NCBI RefSeq assembly: GCF_029215995.1
Contig: NZ_JAEMVB010000011.1
Span: 1-56,489, forward strand
Reading direction: 5' to 3'
Source of the DNA: Sulfurimonas sp. SAG-AH-194-L11
Lineage (GTDB): Bacteria > Campylobacterota > Campylobacteria > Campylobacterales > Sulfurimonadaceae
Length of the DNA stretch: 56,489 bases
Of this stretch, positions 25,473 through 34,632 are shown piece by piece (position 1 is the first letter of the stretch; every line of letters begins with the position of its first letter). The notes beneath the pieces were generated by a model. That model had not been told where the DNA came from and ran no database searches. It saw only the letters and a list, made by a program, of their open reading frames with translations. The position numbers and the translations under genes are program-made.

Positions 25473-26810
25473 TTGAAAAATTCTATAAAACAGAGTTTAA
25501 AGTATCTAGTAGCTATATCTTTTAGTGCACTTATAAGTGGATGTGGAGTTGATGGTAATACGGGAGAGAATAGTGTAGAAGATGGTAGCGCACAATTTGT
25601 GAGTGCTATAGTACTTGATGATATAAATGCGTCAGTTATGTTACAGTATGTTCAAGGTGGCATTGATGAAAATGCTACAAATGCTTTTGCTTATAAAGCG
25701 GTGAAAATTACATATAATACTATTGGTGAGAATGATGAAAGTATTATTGCCTCTGGTTTACTTGTTATTCCAACTGCTACAGATGCTTATAAAGCTTATT
25801 TAGCTTCATTAGGTAAATCATTTTCTGTATCAATGTTATGTGACAATCATGGAACAATTTTTACAGATGCTGAAGCACCTTCAAATGTAGAAGTTGCTAA
25901 TGATTTTAACCCTAACTATTCCTTAGGGCTCTTAACAACTGGTTATGCTGGTTTTGCAGGAGTATTCCCTGATTACATTGGATATGGAGCATCTAATTCT
26001 GTGTCTCATCCGTATATGCTTAAAAAATCTTCTGCAAGAGTTGCAGTTGATATGATAAAAGCAAGTTTGAAATATATGGAAGATAATAATGTGGTTGTAA
26101 ATCGACAACTTTATGTTTCAGGATATTCTCAAGGTGGCTATAATGCAATGGCAACGGCTCAAAGTATTGAGAATGGTGCTATCACTAACCTTACTTTAAA
26201 AGGTGTAGCACCAATGGCAGGACCACATGATTTAGAGGCTCTCGCAAATATAGAGATAAATGCTAGTCATACCATGATTTATCCAGCATTTTTAGGTTAT
26301 TTAGCTGATTCATATGCTTTTTATAATAACGATGTGAATTTAAGTGATTTAGTTGTTGAAACAAATACGACAAAATATCATGCACTATTTGATGGCTCCA
26401 ATAGTAATGTAGCAATACATGCAGGATTAGGTTTAACAAACAATGGTGGTTTTGTTGCTTACACAGCAGATGCACTGTTTAAAACGAGTTTTATAACTGA
26501 TTATCAAAATAATCTAAATAGCATAATGAGACAAAAATTTATAGAGAATAAGTCATACAACAACTGGGTACCAAAAACAAAAGTAAATTTAGTTCACTGT
26601 CTAGATGATGAAATTATACCTTTTTCTATGTCTCAAAATGCTTTTAATGAGTTAAATGCAACAGGTGCAGATATAACACTGAGTCCAATTCCTACAAGTG
26701 TCATATCAGCTGCAACAGCAACTAATCCATTTGTACATGGGAGATGTGCTGCAACAGCTTATGGCGCAACAGTGAAATGGTTTGATGATATTAGAGCAGG
26801 GAGAATATAA
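25473..26810 (+). CDS. Secreted alpha/beta hydrolase lipoprotein (lipase/esterase-like)
   Basis: A 445-residue predicted lipoprotein with hydrolase fold. It starts at TTG with GGGAGGAG 7-8 nt upstream, and the signal ends at the lipobox LISGC (Cys 24). Catalytic candidates are the nucleophile Ser in YVSGYSQGGYNA (about 215-226), the Asp in LVHCLDDEIIP and the His in FVHGRC near the C-terminus. Order and spacing match secretory lipase-like hydrolases. The next base after its stop starts a FadL-family porin gene, so the pair looks like release and uptake of a long-chain or aromatic hydrophobic substrate. Substrate cannot be stated. Confidence 0.8.
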   Translation: MKNSIKQSLKYLVAISFSALISGCGVDGNTGENSVEDGSAQFVSAIVLDDINASVMLQYVQGGIDENATNAFAYKAVKITYNTIGENDESIIASGLLVIPTATDAYKAYLASLGKSFSVSMLCDNHGTIFTDAEAPSNVEVANDFNPNYSLGLLTTGYAGFAGVFPDYIGYGASNSVSHPYMLKKSSARVAVDMIKASLKYMEDNNVVVNRQLYVSGYSQGGYNAMATAQSIENGAITNLTLKGVAPMAGPHDLEALANIEINASHTMIYPAFLGYLADSYAFYNNDVNLSDLVVETNTTKYHALFDGSNSNVAIHAGLGLTNNGGFVAYTADALFKTSFITDYQNNLNSIMRQKFIENKSYNNWVPKTKVNLVHCLDDEIIPFSMSQNAFNELNATGADITLSPIPTSVISAATATNPFVHGRCAATAYGATVKWFDDIRAGRI

Positions 26811-28037
26811 ATGAAAACAAATTTATTAAAAATCACAACACTGTCAGTTTTAGCGAGTAGTGTTCTTATGGCAAGTGGATATAAAATCCCTGAAACTTCA
26901 ACTAATTCTGTAGCTCTTAGTGGAGCGAATGTTGCACATGTCAGTAGTGCAGATGCAGCATATGACAACCCTGCAAATATGATTTTTATGGATGATAAAA
27001 ATCATTTAGAAGTTGATTTAATGTATGTTGGACTTAGTGCTACTCAATATGATGGAAATGTAAATGGAGCAGGACCATATAGTTTGACTTCACAAGAGCA
27101 AACTTTTATAATTCCATCTGTGCATTATGTTTCTCCTAAGTTAGGGGAAAATGATGTGCGTATTGGACTTAGCATAGTTGTACCAGGTGGACTAACACGT
27201 GAGTGGCTAGAACAACCTGCGCAGAGTGTAGCAGAAGAGTTTACACTTCAAATCATTGAAGTAAACCCAACAGTAGCATATAAACTTACAAAAAACTTAG
27301 CTTTTGCTGTAGGTTTAAGATTTGTGCACTCTTCAGGAGTTGTAAAAAGTTCAGGACAAATTTCTCGTGATATGAATGGTAATAGTAATGATGTCGGATA
27401 TAATTTTGCATTTGCATATAAACCTACTTCTGAAATAGACTTAGCAATTACCTATCGTTCAAAAGTTGATTTAGGTCAAGAAGGTAATGCAAAACTTTTT
27501 GTTGGTGATGCAAAGGTGTATGATGGTGGTGCTGCTGTATCAGTTCCTTTACCAGCAACATTAACAGTAGCTCTTGCGTATACTTTTTCAACTAAAACAA
27601 CGGTAGAATTTATGTATGATAAAACATACTGGTCAGGATATGAAAATTTAACATTTACATATACAAGTCCTATCTCAAATATATTGCAACCATTTTTTGC
27701 TACTCCAATTGCTAAAAATTGGGAAGACACAGAGGCTTTTCGTTTAGGAATTACACAAAAGTTAGAAGATATGACACTTATGGCAGGTGCAGTGATAGAT
27801 CATTCACCAACGCCAGAAGCTACACTTAACTTTGAATCACCGGGAAGTGACTCTCTCTCATTTTCGCTTGGTGGACGTTATAAACTGAATGATACTCTTG
27901 ACATTGGCTTATCAGCACTCTACTCTATGAAAGAAGATAGAAAAGTTTCTGGTTCTGTTAATGTAAATGGAATAGATGGTGAGTTTACAAACTCAAATGC
28001 ACTGCTTATATCAGCAGGTGTTGGATATAGATTTTAA
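26811..28037 (+). CDS. FadL/OmpP1/TodX family outer-membrane transporter
   Basis: A 408-residue outer-membrane beta-barrel for hydrophobic compounds. The signal peptide (MKTNLLKITTLSVLASSVLMAS) is followed by the plug-like N-terminal region GYKIPETSTNSVALSGA and SSADAAYDNPANM, which is the FadL-family hallmark, then alternating beta strands to the C-terminal aromatic ending LISAGVGYRF. It starts at the base after the hydrolase stop and is followed 8 bp later by the AAA+ gene, so the three genes form one operon. Fatty acids and aromatic hydrocarbons are both possible ligands. Confidence 0.88.
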   Translation: MKTNLLKITTLSVLASSVLMASGYKIPETSTNSVALSGANVAHVSSADAAYDNPANMIFMDDKNHLEVDLMYVGLSATQYDGNVNGAGPYSLTSQEQTFIIPSVHYVSPKLGENDVRIGLSIVVPGGLTREWLEQPAQSVAEEFTLQIIEVNPTVAYKLTKNLAFAVGLRFVHSSGVVKSSGQISRDMNGNSNDVGYNFAFAYKPTSEIDLAITYRSKVDLGQEGNAKLFVGDAKVYDGGAAVSVPLPATLTVALAYTFSTKTTVEFMYDKTYWSGYENLTFTYTSPISNILQPFFATPIAKNWEDTEAFRLGITQKLEDMTLMAGAVIDHSPTPEATLNFESPGSDSLSFSLGGRYKLNDTLDIGLSALYSMKEDRKVSGSVNVNGIDGEFTNSNALLISAGVGYRF

Positions 28038-28045
28038 GGAATAAT

Positions 28046-29782
28046 TTGAAAAATTTAGTAAACTTTCTCTCAACAAAAAATGTAGAGAAAACGACAATTT
28101 TTGTACATCTTAAATGTAGTAAAATCGAAGCAGAAATGCTTCGATTTTTAGCACAAAAGTATATAACAGGTGAAGATGATTTTCTTGTTCTTGCTCTACT
28201 CCAAGAACTTTATAGTGTTCATAATTTTGAACACTTAGAGCACTTAAGTAAACTCAAAAATCTGCTTGAACTCGGCTGGATACATCAGCAGAGCTTTACT
28301 CCCATGAAAATCTCAGAAGTGACACCACTAGAACTTTTAAATACAGCCGTAGGTCTGACATCATCGTTTTTACGTCTACTTCAAGAGGGCTCATTAGAGG
28401 CTGATTTACCAGATGTTAAACCTTATGCAGATCACCTAGAGTATTTACAAGATCAGTTTTTTCGTATTGAGTTGTATCAAAAGATATCACTGATTCGTCA
28501 AAATGTACATGAACACTCACTTGGCATCGACAGACTTCAATCTAAACTGAAACTACTTGAAGTGCGAATAGACGAAAGAGTTGCACAGACTTCAGAAAAT
28601 CTCGTACTCGATAAGTTTTTTAAAACTAAAAAGATGACCAATTTAGAGCAGGTTATATTTATAGCACTGCTACGCGAAGAGTATAGTGCGACAGATGCAT
28701 CTCTACGTGAGATGAATGCTCTTATAGATTTAATCTCTCTAGATGACTATGACCGTATAAAAAATCGTTCTTTACTCGAAGATGGTGCAAATCTTTTAAG
28801 TAGTGAAATTATAGATTATGAAGAGATGTTAAACCCTTTTGGGGGAATATCGCGTGCATTTTATATAGTAGATGATGTACTTCAAAGTATCATCCATCCA
28901 CAAAAAAGAAAAAAAGTAACACGCTTAAAACTTGGGGCCCTTATAGAAGAACAAGATATATTTGAGCTTATTGATAGTGACACTTCTTTAGATGATGTTG
29001 TATTAAACGATAAAACACGAGAGACACTTGATAATCTTATGCAACAAGTAGATAAAGAGGTTGTCGCTCGCCTTATAAAGTGGGGTATTAAAGAGAAAAA
29101 GAGTGGTATAGATGCTCGTATTATCTTTTATGGTGCTGCTGGAACGGGTAAAACTATGACAGCATATTCTCTTGCAAAATCTCTTAAACGCCAAGTACTT
29201 GCATTTGACTGCTCAAAAATTCTCTCTATGTATGTAGGTGAGAGTGAGAAAAATGTTCGTAAAATTTTTGATACTTTTTATGAGTTAAGTGAAAAGACAA
29301 AAACAGAGCCTATTTTACTGCTTAATGAAGCTGACCAGTTTTTGGGTGCAAGAAGTTCAGGAACTATCACCGGTGCAGATCAAATGCATAACCAGATGCA
29401 AAATATCTTTTTAGAACAGATAGAAAATTTTCGAGGAATGCTTATAGCCACTACAAATTTACTAGAGAATATAGATAAAGCATTTTCACGCCGTTTTAAT
29501 TATAAGATAGAATTCAAAAAACCTGATAAAAAGCAGCGTTTAAAACTTTGGGAGTTAATGCTACCTGTAGATGCCCCTTATGAGAAAAACTTTGATATAA
29601 AAGAGTTGGCTACATATTCGCTTACTGGAGGACAGATAAGTTTAATCGTAAAAAATACAGCTTATAAAGTTGCAGTACGAAAAAAATCACTTTTTAAGAC
29701 TCAAGATTTTGTTGATGAGATAAAAAGAGAAAAAGATGCAAACTTTGATAGTGAAAAGTCTATGGGATTTTTAACTAAGTAA
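28046..29782 (+). CDS. AAA+ ATPase with long helical N-terminus and NEAD Walker B
   Basis: A 578-residue protein. The TTG start has AAGGA 6 nt upstream. Residues 1-330 are helical and charged without a recognised domain. The AAA module has Walker A GAAGTGKT (363-370), a Walker B in which the usual Asp is Asn (LLLNEADQF, N427-E428), sensor ATTNLLENIDKAFSRRF (with arginines), and a C-terminal small domain. The NEAD variant occurs in a subset of FtsH/SpoVK-related ATPases; Glu is retained, so hydrolysis is likely. No protease motif (HExxH) or membrane segment is present. It follows the FadL gene by 8 bp; its role there is unknown. Confidence 0.8.
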   Translation: MKNLVNFLSTKNVEKTTIFVHLKCSKIEAEMLRFLAQKYITGEDDFLVLALLQELYSVHNFEHLEHLSKLKNLLELGWIHQQSFTPMKISEVTPLELLNTAVGLTSSFLRLLQEGSLEADLPDVKPYADHLEYLQDQFFRIELYQKISLIRQNVHEHSLGIDRLQSKLKLLEVRIDERVAQTSENLVLDKFFKTKKMTNLEQVIFIALLREEYSATDASLREMNALIDLISLDDYDRIKNRSLLEDGANLLSSEIIDYEEMLNPFGGISRAFYIVDDVLQSIIHPQKRKKVTRLKLGALIEEQDIFELIDSDTSLDDVVLNDKTRETLDNLMQQVDKEVVARLIKWGIKEKKSGIDARIIFYGAAGTGKTMTAYSLAKSLKRQVLAFDCSKILSMYVGESEKNVRKIFDTFYELSEKTKTEPILLLNEADQFLGARSSGTITGADQMHNQMQNIFLEQIENFRGMLIATTNLLENIDKAFSRRFNYKIEFKKPDKKQRLKLWELMLPVDAPYEKNFDIKELATYSLTGGQISLIVKNTAYKVAVRKKSLFKTQDFVDEIKREKDANFDSEKSMGFLTK

Positions 29783-29967
29783 GTTTTTGTAAGATGTATT
29801 ACAAATTTACACACTACTCGATTCTTCCCCTCCATAAAATAAAAATTTAATACAGTTTTAGATATAGTGCATTAACTGTTTTTTCCTCAATATATTGATG
29901 GAAAACAAATATTTTAAAGAGTTATATTTATTATAAATATAGCTTTTGATTTTTAAAGGTAGGTTAT
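29783..29967 (+). promoter_or_regulatory. Promoter region of the nuo operon
   Basis: A 185-bp AT-rich gap. Near its left end TTTGTAA/TTACAAA (29786-29805) is a weak hairpin that may end the AAA+ transcript. A perfect 9+1+9 palindrome of TATATTTAT/ATAAATATA lies at 29923-29941, 27 bp before nuoA, and overlaps TATAAA, a possible -10. GGTAGG precedes the ATG. The palindrome could bind a regulator or simply reflect AT content. Confidence 0.4.
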
Positions 29968-30357
29968 ATGGAGCATATAGTAACTGCAAACCCATATTTT
30001 GGTGTATTTGTACTATTTGTAATGACTTTTGGTGCATTTATAGCAACAACAGTAGTGGCACGTTTAGCAAGTCGTGCACTGGCACGTAAAGATAGCGAAA
30101 AAATTAAACTCTCAGTATATGAGTGTGGACCAGAAATTACTAAACAACCAAACAGAATTTCTCCACAGTTTTATCTTTTTGCATTACTTTTTTTACTCTT
30201 CGATGTTGAAATTGTTTTTATGTTTCCATGGGCAGTTGACTTTAAACTACTTGGGTGGTTTGGTTTTGCAGAGATGTTAATGTTTATATTACTTCTTGCT
30301 ATCGGTTTCGTATACGCATGGAAAAAAGGAGCCCTTCAATGGCACAACATAAAGTAA
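29968..30357 (+). CDS. nuoA: NADH-quinone oxidoreductase-like complex I subunit A
   Basis: Small membrane-arm subunit of complex I at the quinone-site junction. The 129-residue protein has three membrane segments (about 9-31, 64-86 and 94-115). The loop between the first two contains [29 protein letters not shown], cut here to its core YECGPE, and the second helix carries the conserved FDVEIVF acidic pair. First gene of an operon that runs without larger gaps to nuoN. It overlaps nuoB by 19 nt. Confidence 0.95.
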   Translation: MEHIVTANPYFGVFVLFVMTFGAFIATTVVARLASRALARKDSEKIKLSVYECGPEITKQPNRISPQFYLFALLFLLFDVEIVFMFPWAVDFKLLGWFGFAEMLMFILLLAIGFVYAWKKGALQWHNIK

Positions 30358-30848
30358 ATTATACACAAGATGGTGGACTTCCAGTTGCACTAACTTCGAT
30401 TGATAAAATCGTAAACTGGGGACGTTCAAACTCTATTTGGGCACTGACTTATGGTCTTGCTTGTTGTGGTATTGAGATGATGGCATCTGGTGCTTCACGT
30501 TTTGACTTCGACCGTTACGGTACTATTTTCCGTGCTTCTCCGCGTCAAGCAGATGTTATGATAGTTGCAGGAACACTTACAAAAAAACATGCTGAGTTTA
30601 TTAAACGTTTATATGATCAAATGACTGAGCCTCGATGGGTTATCTCAATGGGTTCATGTGCAAATACTGGTGGTATGTTTAACACTTATGCAACTGTTCA
30701 AGGTTGTGACAGAGTTATTCCTGTTGACTTATACCTTCCTGGTTGTGCTCCTCGTCCTGAGACACTTCAGTATGGTGTAATGTTACTACAGAAAAAAATT
30801 AGAGCTAACAAAGCTGGCAATGCACAAAAGCCAAAAAGGTTGATGTAA
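30339..30848 (+). CDS. nuoB: Complex I subunit B (N2 cluster)
   Basis: Hydrophilic subunit holding cluster N2, the last iron-sulfur centre before quinone. The 169-residue protein has ligands C42-C43 (LACCGIEMM), C107 ([10 protein letters not shown]) and C136 ([10 protein letters not shown]). I set the start at ATG 30339 ([13 protein letters not shown]), which has AAAAGGAG 8 nt upstream and overlaps nuoA by 19 nt; an upstream in-frame start would add 28 unlikely residues read from the nuoA coding sequence. Typical length for the family. Confidence 0.96.
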   Translation: MAQHKVNYTQDGGLPVALTSIDKIVNWGRSNSIWALTYGLACCGIEMMASGASRFDFDRYGTIFRASPRQADVMIVAGTLTKKHAEFIKRLYDQMTEPRWVISMGSCANTGGMFNTYATVQGCDRVIPVDLYLPGCAPRPETLQYGVMLLQKKIRANKAGNAQKPKRLM

Positions 30849-30849
30849 T

Positions 30850-31656
30850 ATGAGAGCATATACTCCCAAAGATGATGTACAAGCAAAATCTTATTATACA
30901 GACAGATATTATGTAGCACCACAGGTTCCTAAACAAGAAGTAGAGACTGATGAAGCTTTTGCAGCAGATTTAGCAGCCTTGAAAGAAAAGTTTGAAGTTA
31001 AAGAAGCCTTTATTCAAATGAAACAGATGATTGTTTATATTAATGCTAATGATATCTATGGTGTTTTAGAATTTTTAAGAGATGAGTTAACATATACACA
31101 ACTAAGTGAAATGTCTGCTATCGATTGGTTAGCAAAAGATAATACTTTTGAGATTTTTTATCAAATGCTTTCTATGACTAAGCGTAAACGTCTTCGTATT
31201 AAGTTTTTCATTAACAATGGTGATGCTGTTGATAGTGTTGAAAAACTTTTCCGTTGTGCTGACTGGAGTGAGCGTGAGATGTTTGATATGTTTGGAATCG
31301 AAGCGAATAATCATCCGTTTATGAAACGTATTTTACTTCCTTACGATTGGCAAGGAAATCCACTGCTTAAGACTTACCCATTAGAGGGTGATGAGTTTGC
31401 TGCTTGGTATGAAGTAGATAAGATTTATGGTAAGGAAGCTCGTGATGTAATCGGACCTGAAATTCGTGATACTGCAAGAGTAGATAGATATGATTCTGAG
31501 CGTTTTGCTCGTCTTGGATTTGAAGTACCTAAGGGAACTGAAATTACGGGTAACGAAGAGCCAAACAATCAAGATTATCAAGAAGAGGGTGGCGTTTTCC
31601 TCATCAAAAAATTTACAAAAGAGTCATCAAAAATCATTGATGATCCACAAAGATAG
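30850..31656 (+). CDS. nuoC: Complex I subunit C
   Basis: Hydrophilic connecting subunit of complex I (30 kDa family). The 268-residue protein has a divergent N-terminal 60 residues, then the conserved domain with YGVLEFLRDELTYTQLSEM, RLRIKFFI and the signature DWSEREMFDMFGIEANNHP with LPYDWQGNPLLKTYPL. The ATG starts one base after the nuoB stop. In Campylobacterota NuoC and NuoD are separate, as here. The C-terminal tail (KKFTKESSKIIDDPQR) is short and charged. Confidence 0.94.
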   Translation: MRAYTPKDDVQAKSYYTDRYYVAPQVPKQEVETDEAFAADLAALKEKFEVKEAFIQMKQMIVYINANDIYGVLEFLRDELTYTQLSEMSAIDWLAKDNTFEIFYQMLSMTKRKRLRIKFFINNGDAVDSVEKLFRCADWSEREMFDMFGIEANNHPFMKRILLPYDWQGNPLLKTYPLEGDEFAAWYEVDKIYGKEARDVIGPEIRDTARVDRYDSERFARLGFEVPKGTEITGNEEPNNQDYQEEGGVFLIKKFTKESSKIIDDPQR

Positions 31657-31667
31657 GGCGGTAGATA

Positions 31668-32909
31668 ATGGCACAGGTAAAAAATAGATTAACACCATTT
31701 TTTGAAAACATTACTTTTGATAGAGAAGATAATGAACTTATATTAAACTTTGGTCCTCAACACCCTTCTGCTCATGGGCAGTTGCGTTTAATGCTTCACC
31801 TTCAACAAGAACAAATAGTAAAAGCACATCCAGATGTTGGATATCTTCACCGTGGTATGGAAAAGATGGCTGAAAATATGATTTATAACGAGTTCATGCC
31901 TACTACTGACCGTATGGATTATATAGCTAGTTCTTCAAATAACTATGGTTTTGCTCTTGCAGTTGAAAAACTTATAGATGTAGAAGTTCCTCGTCGTGCG
32001 AAAGTTATTCGTATGATGCTTTTAGAGATTAACAGACTTATGTCTCACCTTTTTTGGTTAGCTACAACAGCGCTTGATATTGGTGCAATGACAGTTTTCC
32101 TTTATGCATTCCGTGAACGTGAATACCTAATGGACATTATCGAAGGATATTGTGGAGCTAGACTTACACATGCCGCTATCCGTATCGGTGGCGTTCCTTT
32201 AGATATCCAAGATAGTTTTCTATCTCAACTAAAAACTTTTCTTGATAAACTACCACAAAATATCAAAGATTATGAAGACTTACTTGATACAAACCGTATT
32301 TGGTTAATGAGAATGGAAGAGGTTGGTGTGGTTTCAAAAGAAATGGCACTTTCATGGGGTTGTACAGGTCCAATGCTTAGAGCATCTGGTGTACAGTGGG
32401 ATATTCGTAAAGAAGAGCCATATGAGTTATATGACGAAATTGAGTTTAATGTACCTTACTCAGATAAGGGTGACAACTTTGCTCGTTACCGTATTTATAT
32501 GGAAGAGATGAGAGAGACTGCAAAGATTTTGTATCAAACAATGGATATGTACGAAGAGACAGTTAAAAATGGTCAAACTGACCTGATGGCTCATGCACCA
32601 AAGTATATCTCTGCACCTAAGTTAGATATCATGACTCAAAACTATTCACTAATGCAACACTTTGTACTTGTAACACAAGGTATGAGACCACCAGTAGGAG
32701 AAGTCTATATCGCAACTGAGTCACCAAAAGGTGAGCTTGGTTTCTTTATAAACTCTCAAGGTGGACCGTATCCTTATAGACTTAAACTTCGTGCACCATC
32801 TTTTTGGCACACAGGTATTTTAACTGACCTTTTACCAGGTCACTATATTCCAGATGTTGTATCTATTATTGGTACTACAAACATCGTATTTGGTGAGGTT
32901 GATAGATAA
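31668..32909 (+). CDS. nuoD: Complex I subunit D (49-kDa, quinone site)
   Basis: Subunit forming the quinone pocket with NuoB. The 413-residue protein has the usual N-terminal [14 protein letters not shown] loop with the His that reaches quinone, [32 protein letters not shown], and the C-terminal [21 protein letters not shown] and [12 protein letters not shown]. It is related to NiFe-hydrogenase large subunits but lacks the nickel-binding Cys pairs, as expected. It ends in single-base overlap with the small NuoE-position gene. Confidence 0.96.
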   Translation: MAQVKNRLTPFFENITFDREDNELILNFGPQHPSAHGQLRLMLHLQQEQIVKAHPDVGYLHRGMEKMAENMIYNEFMPTTDRMDYIASSSNNYGFALAVEKLIDVEVPRRAKVIRMMLLEINRLMSHLFWLATTALDIGAMTVFLYAFREREYLMDIIEGYCGARLTHAAIRIGGVPLDIQDSFLSQLKTFLDKLPQNIKDYEDLLDTNRIWLMRMEEVGVVSKEMALSWGCTGPMLRASGVQWDIRKEEPYELYDEIEFNVPYSDKGDNFARYRIYMEEMRETAKILYQTMDMYEETVKNGQTDLMAHAPKYISAPKLDIMTQNYSLMQHFVLVTQGMRPPVGEVYIATESPKGELGFFINSQGGPYPYRLKLRAPSFWHTGILTDLLPGHYIPDVVSIIGTTNIVFGEVDR

Positions 32910-33136
32910 TGAAACGTTATGATTTAAGACATCTGAAAAATGATTTTGAGCCTCGTATGAAAGAGATTCTTGGTGAGACACATAAAGCAACTGAAACATT
33001 GATTTTTCTTTTTGAAATAGGTGATTTTACACCAGTTCAAAGAAGTGCTGATTTAGTCAAAGAGTGTGGTTATGAACTTTATAACTCACTTAAATTTAAC
33101 GAAGTCGACTGGACTATCGTTGTGAAAAAAGACTAG
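32909..33136 (+). CDS. Small complex I-associated protein in the NuoE position
   Basis: A 75-residue protein ([20 protein letters not shown]...) with no cysteine pattern for a 2Fe-2S cluster; it has only one Cys. Its place between nuoD and the next gene is where nuoE would be. It resembles Campylobacter Cj1575c and Helicobacter HP1264, which take the place of NuoE in these organisms. The C-terminal half (LYNSLKFNEVDWTIVVKK) looks like a compact alpha/beta fold. It overlaps nuoD by one base (TAATG). It may help dock flavodoxin or ferredoxin instead of the missing NADH module; this is inference. Confidence 0.8.
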   Translation: MKRYDLRHLKNDFEPRMKEILGETHKATETLIFLFEIGDFTPVQRSADLVKECGYELYNSLKFNEVDWTIVVKKD

Positions 33137-33144
33137 GGATAATT

Positions 33145-34632
33145 GTGAATTCAGAATTAAATACTATTCATTCGACTTGTGTACACTGTTCAGCAGGATG
33201 CACACTAGAGTATGAAATGAAAGATGGTGCTATTAGTAGTGTTAAGAATAGTTCTGAATTCGCATCTCTTTGTCCTGCGGGAAATTTTGGTTTTGATTTT
33301 GACAATATAAATGAAAAAAACAAAATATCTCTGCAAAGTAGAGTCAATGCACTCAAAGATGTGCAAGCTATACGTTTTTCTTCAATGATAACAAACGAAG
33401 AAGTGCATATTTTACAACTGCTAAAAGAGAAGTTTGGCATTAAGTTATTTAACGAAGATGCAAGGTTGTATGGTGAGTTTATGAGTGCTTACAGTAGTGT
33501 AAGTGCTAAACTTTATCATAGTGCTTCATTAGATAGTATCTCTCAAGTAGAGGCTGCTATTGTAATTGGTGGTCGTATTAGTACTGATAACCCAGCTGTA
33601 AGGTATGCACTTTCTAGTGCATTAGATAAAAATAGCGCAAAGATTGTTTATGCACATCCAATTGAAGATGTGTTGATGCAAAATAGTACGACACAGTTTA
33701 TAAAGTATGAGGCTGGTTCTGAAGAGGGTGTAATGGCTCTTTTAGCAAATGAACTACTTCGCAATAAAGAACTTAGTGATGCAGATAGAGCTTACTTTGA
33801 TGACCTTGACCTCGGTTATATTGAAGCGGAAAGTAATGTTGGTGCAGATGAACTTGAGTTGATGAGTAAATCTTTTGGAGATACACCAAACTGTGTATTG
33901 ATAATAGGTAGTGATGTTTTTGCACATAAACGTGCTAAAAATATTGCAAAACTTGCAGCAATTATAGAAAAATATACAAGTTTTTCTCTTCTTGTAATTC
34001 CAAGTGAAGTCAACACTGTTGGTGTGTCTCTTATCGCTGATTTAGATAAAGATGAAAAGGTGCAAAATGTTATCTCGTATAATAGCGATTTGACATTAGC
34101 AACTTTAAATCAGCAAAAGGGAACAGTAATAGGAATTGACAATAAAGTGTTGAGATTAAATATCACCTCAGAGTTTGATGGTTATACTCTTGAAGATGTA
34201 GTGAATGAACTTGGCTTGACTACACCTAAGAGTATAGATTACTCAAAGATAGATAGAGTAGATGATTTGAGAGTCTCAAAACCTATGAGTAGTTCTGATT
34301 TGTATTTAGAAGAAGTTGCAGAACTTCCAGAGTATAATGGGACAGTGATATATCACTCAAACCCAATAGAGCAGTTCAATGTATATACAAATGTAAGTTC
34401 AAGACTAAAAAAAGATAATAGTTTGAGAGGTTCAGCTCAATTTGCTGCTGCTGCGAGAATCTCTAACGGAGATCTTGTAGAAGTAGACTTTGGTTCACAA
34501 GTGATACAAAGAGTATTTAAACTTGATGAAGAGTTAAAAGGTACTATAGCCCTAAACCCAAGTTTTGACATAAAGATAGATAAAGGTCTTTATAAATTTT
34601 TAAAATCTAATATAATGAGAGTAGAAAAATGA
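33145..34632 (+). CDS. NuoG-like protein in the NuoF position (N7 motif only)
   Basis: A 495-residue protein starting at GTG with AGGGAT 5 nt upstream. It is a paralogue of the C-terminal two-thirds of the following NuoG: FSSMITNEEVHILQLLKEKFG here matches FTSTITNEEAYILEKLKDKFG there (each cited in part). It lacks the 2Fe-2S and other N-terminal iron-sulfur domains, but it starts directly at the N7-type motif C12-X2-C15-X3-C19-X23-C43 (TCVHCSAGC...LCPAG). It has no FMN or NADH motif, so it is not NuoF. It takes the place of Cj1574c/HP1265. It overlaps nuoG by 4 nt (ATGA). Confidence 0.82.
   Translation: MNSELNTIHSTCVHCSAGCTLEYEMKDGAISSVKNSSEFASLCPAGNFGFDFDNINEKNKISLQSRVNALKDVQAIRFSSMITNEEVHILQLLKEKFGIKLFNEDARLYGEFMSAYSSVSAKLYHSASLDSISQVEAAIVIGGRISTDNPAVRYALSSALDKNSAKIVYAHPIEDVLMQNSTTQFIKYEAGSEEGVMALLANELLRNKELSDADRAYFDDLDLGYIEAESNVGADELELMSKSFGDTPNCVLIIGSDVFAHKRAKNIAKLAAIIEKYTSFSLLVIPSEVNTVGVSLIADLDKDEKVQNVISYNSDLTLATLNQQKGTVIGIDNKVLRLNITSEFDGYTLEDVVNELGLTTPKSIDYSKIDRVDDLRVSKPMSSSDLYLEEVAELPEYNGTVIYHSNPIEQFNVYTNVSSRLKKDNSLRGSAQFAAAARISNGDLVEVDFGSQVIQRVFKLDEELKGTIALNPSFDIKIDKGLYKFLKSNIMRVEK

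Noticed and set aside
29923..29941. TATATTTAT/ATAAATATA palindrome as a definite operator of nuo
   Set aside because: Made only of A and T in an AT-rich promoter, so chance is likely; listed only as part of the promoter region.
30255..30338. Longer nuoB start giving 28 extra N-terminal residues
   Set aside because: These codons are read out of frame from nuoA coding sequence, lack a ribosome site, and do not match NuoB N-termini; ATG 30339 has AAAAGGAG and gives the family length.
33145..34632. NuoF (NADH-binding subunit) or a formate dehydrogenase/molybdoenzyme
   Set aside because: No FMN, NADH or 4Fe-4S NuoF motif; the sequence is a paralogue of the NuoG C-terminal part. No selenocysteine/cysteine pterin ligand context of a molybdoenzyme is visible.
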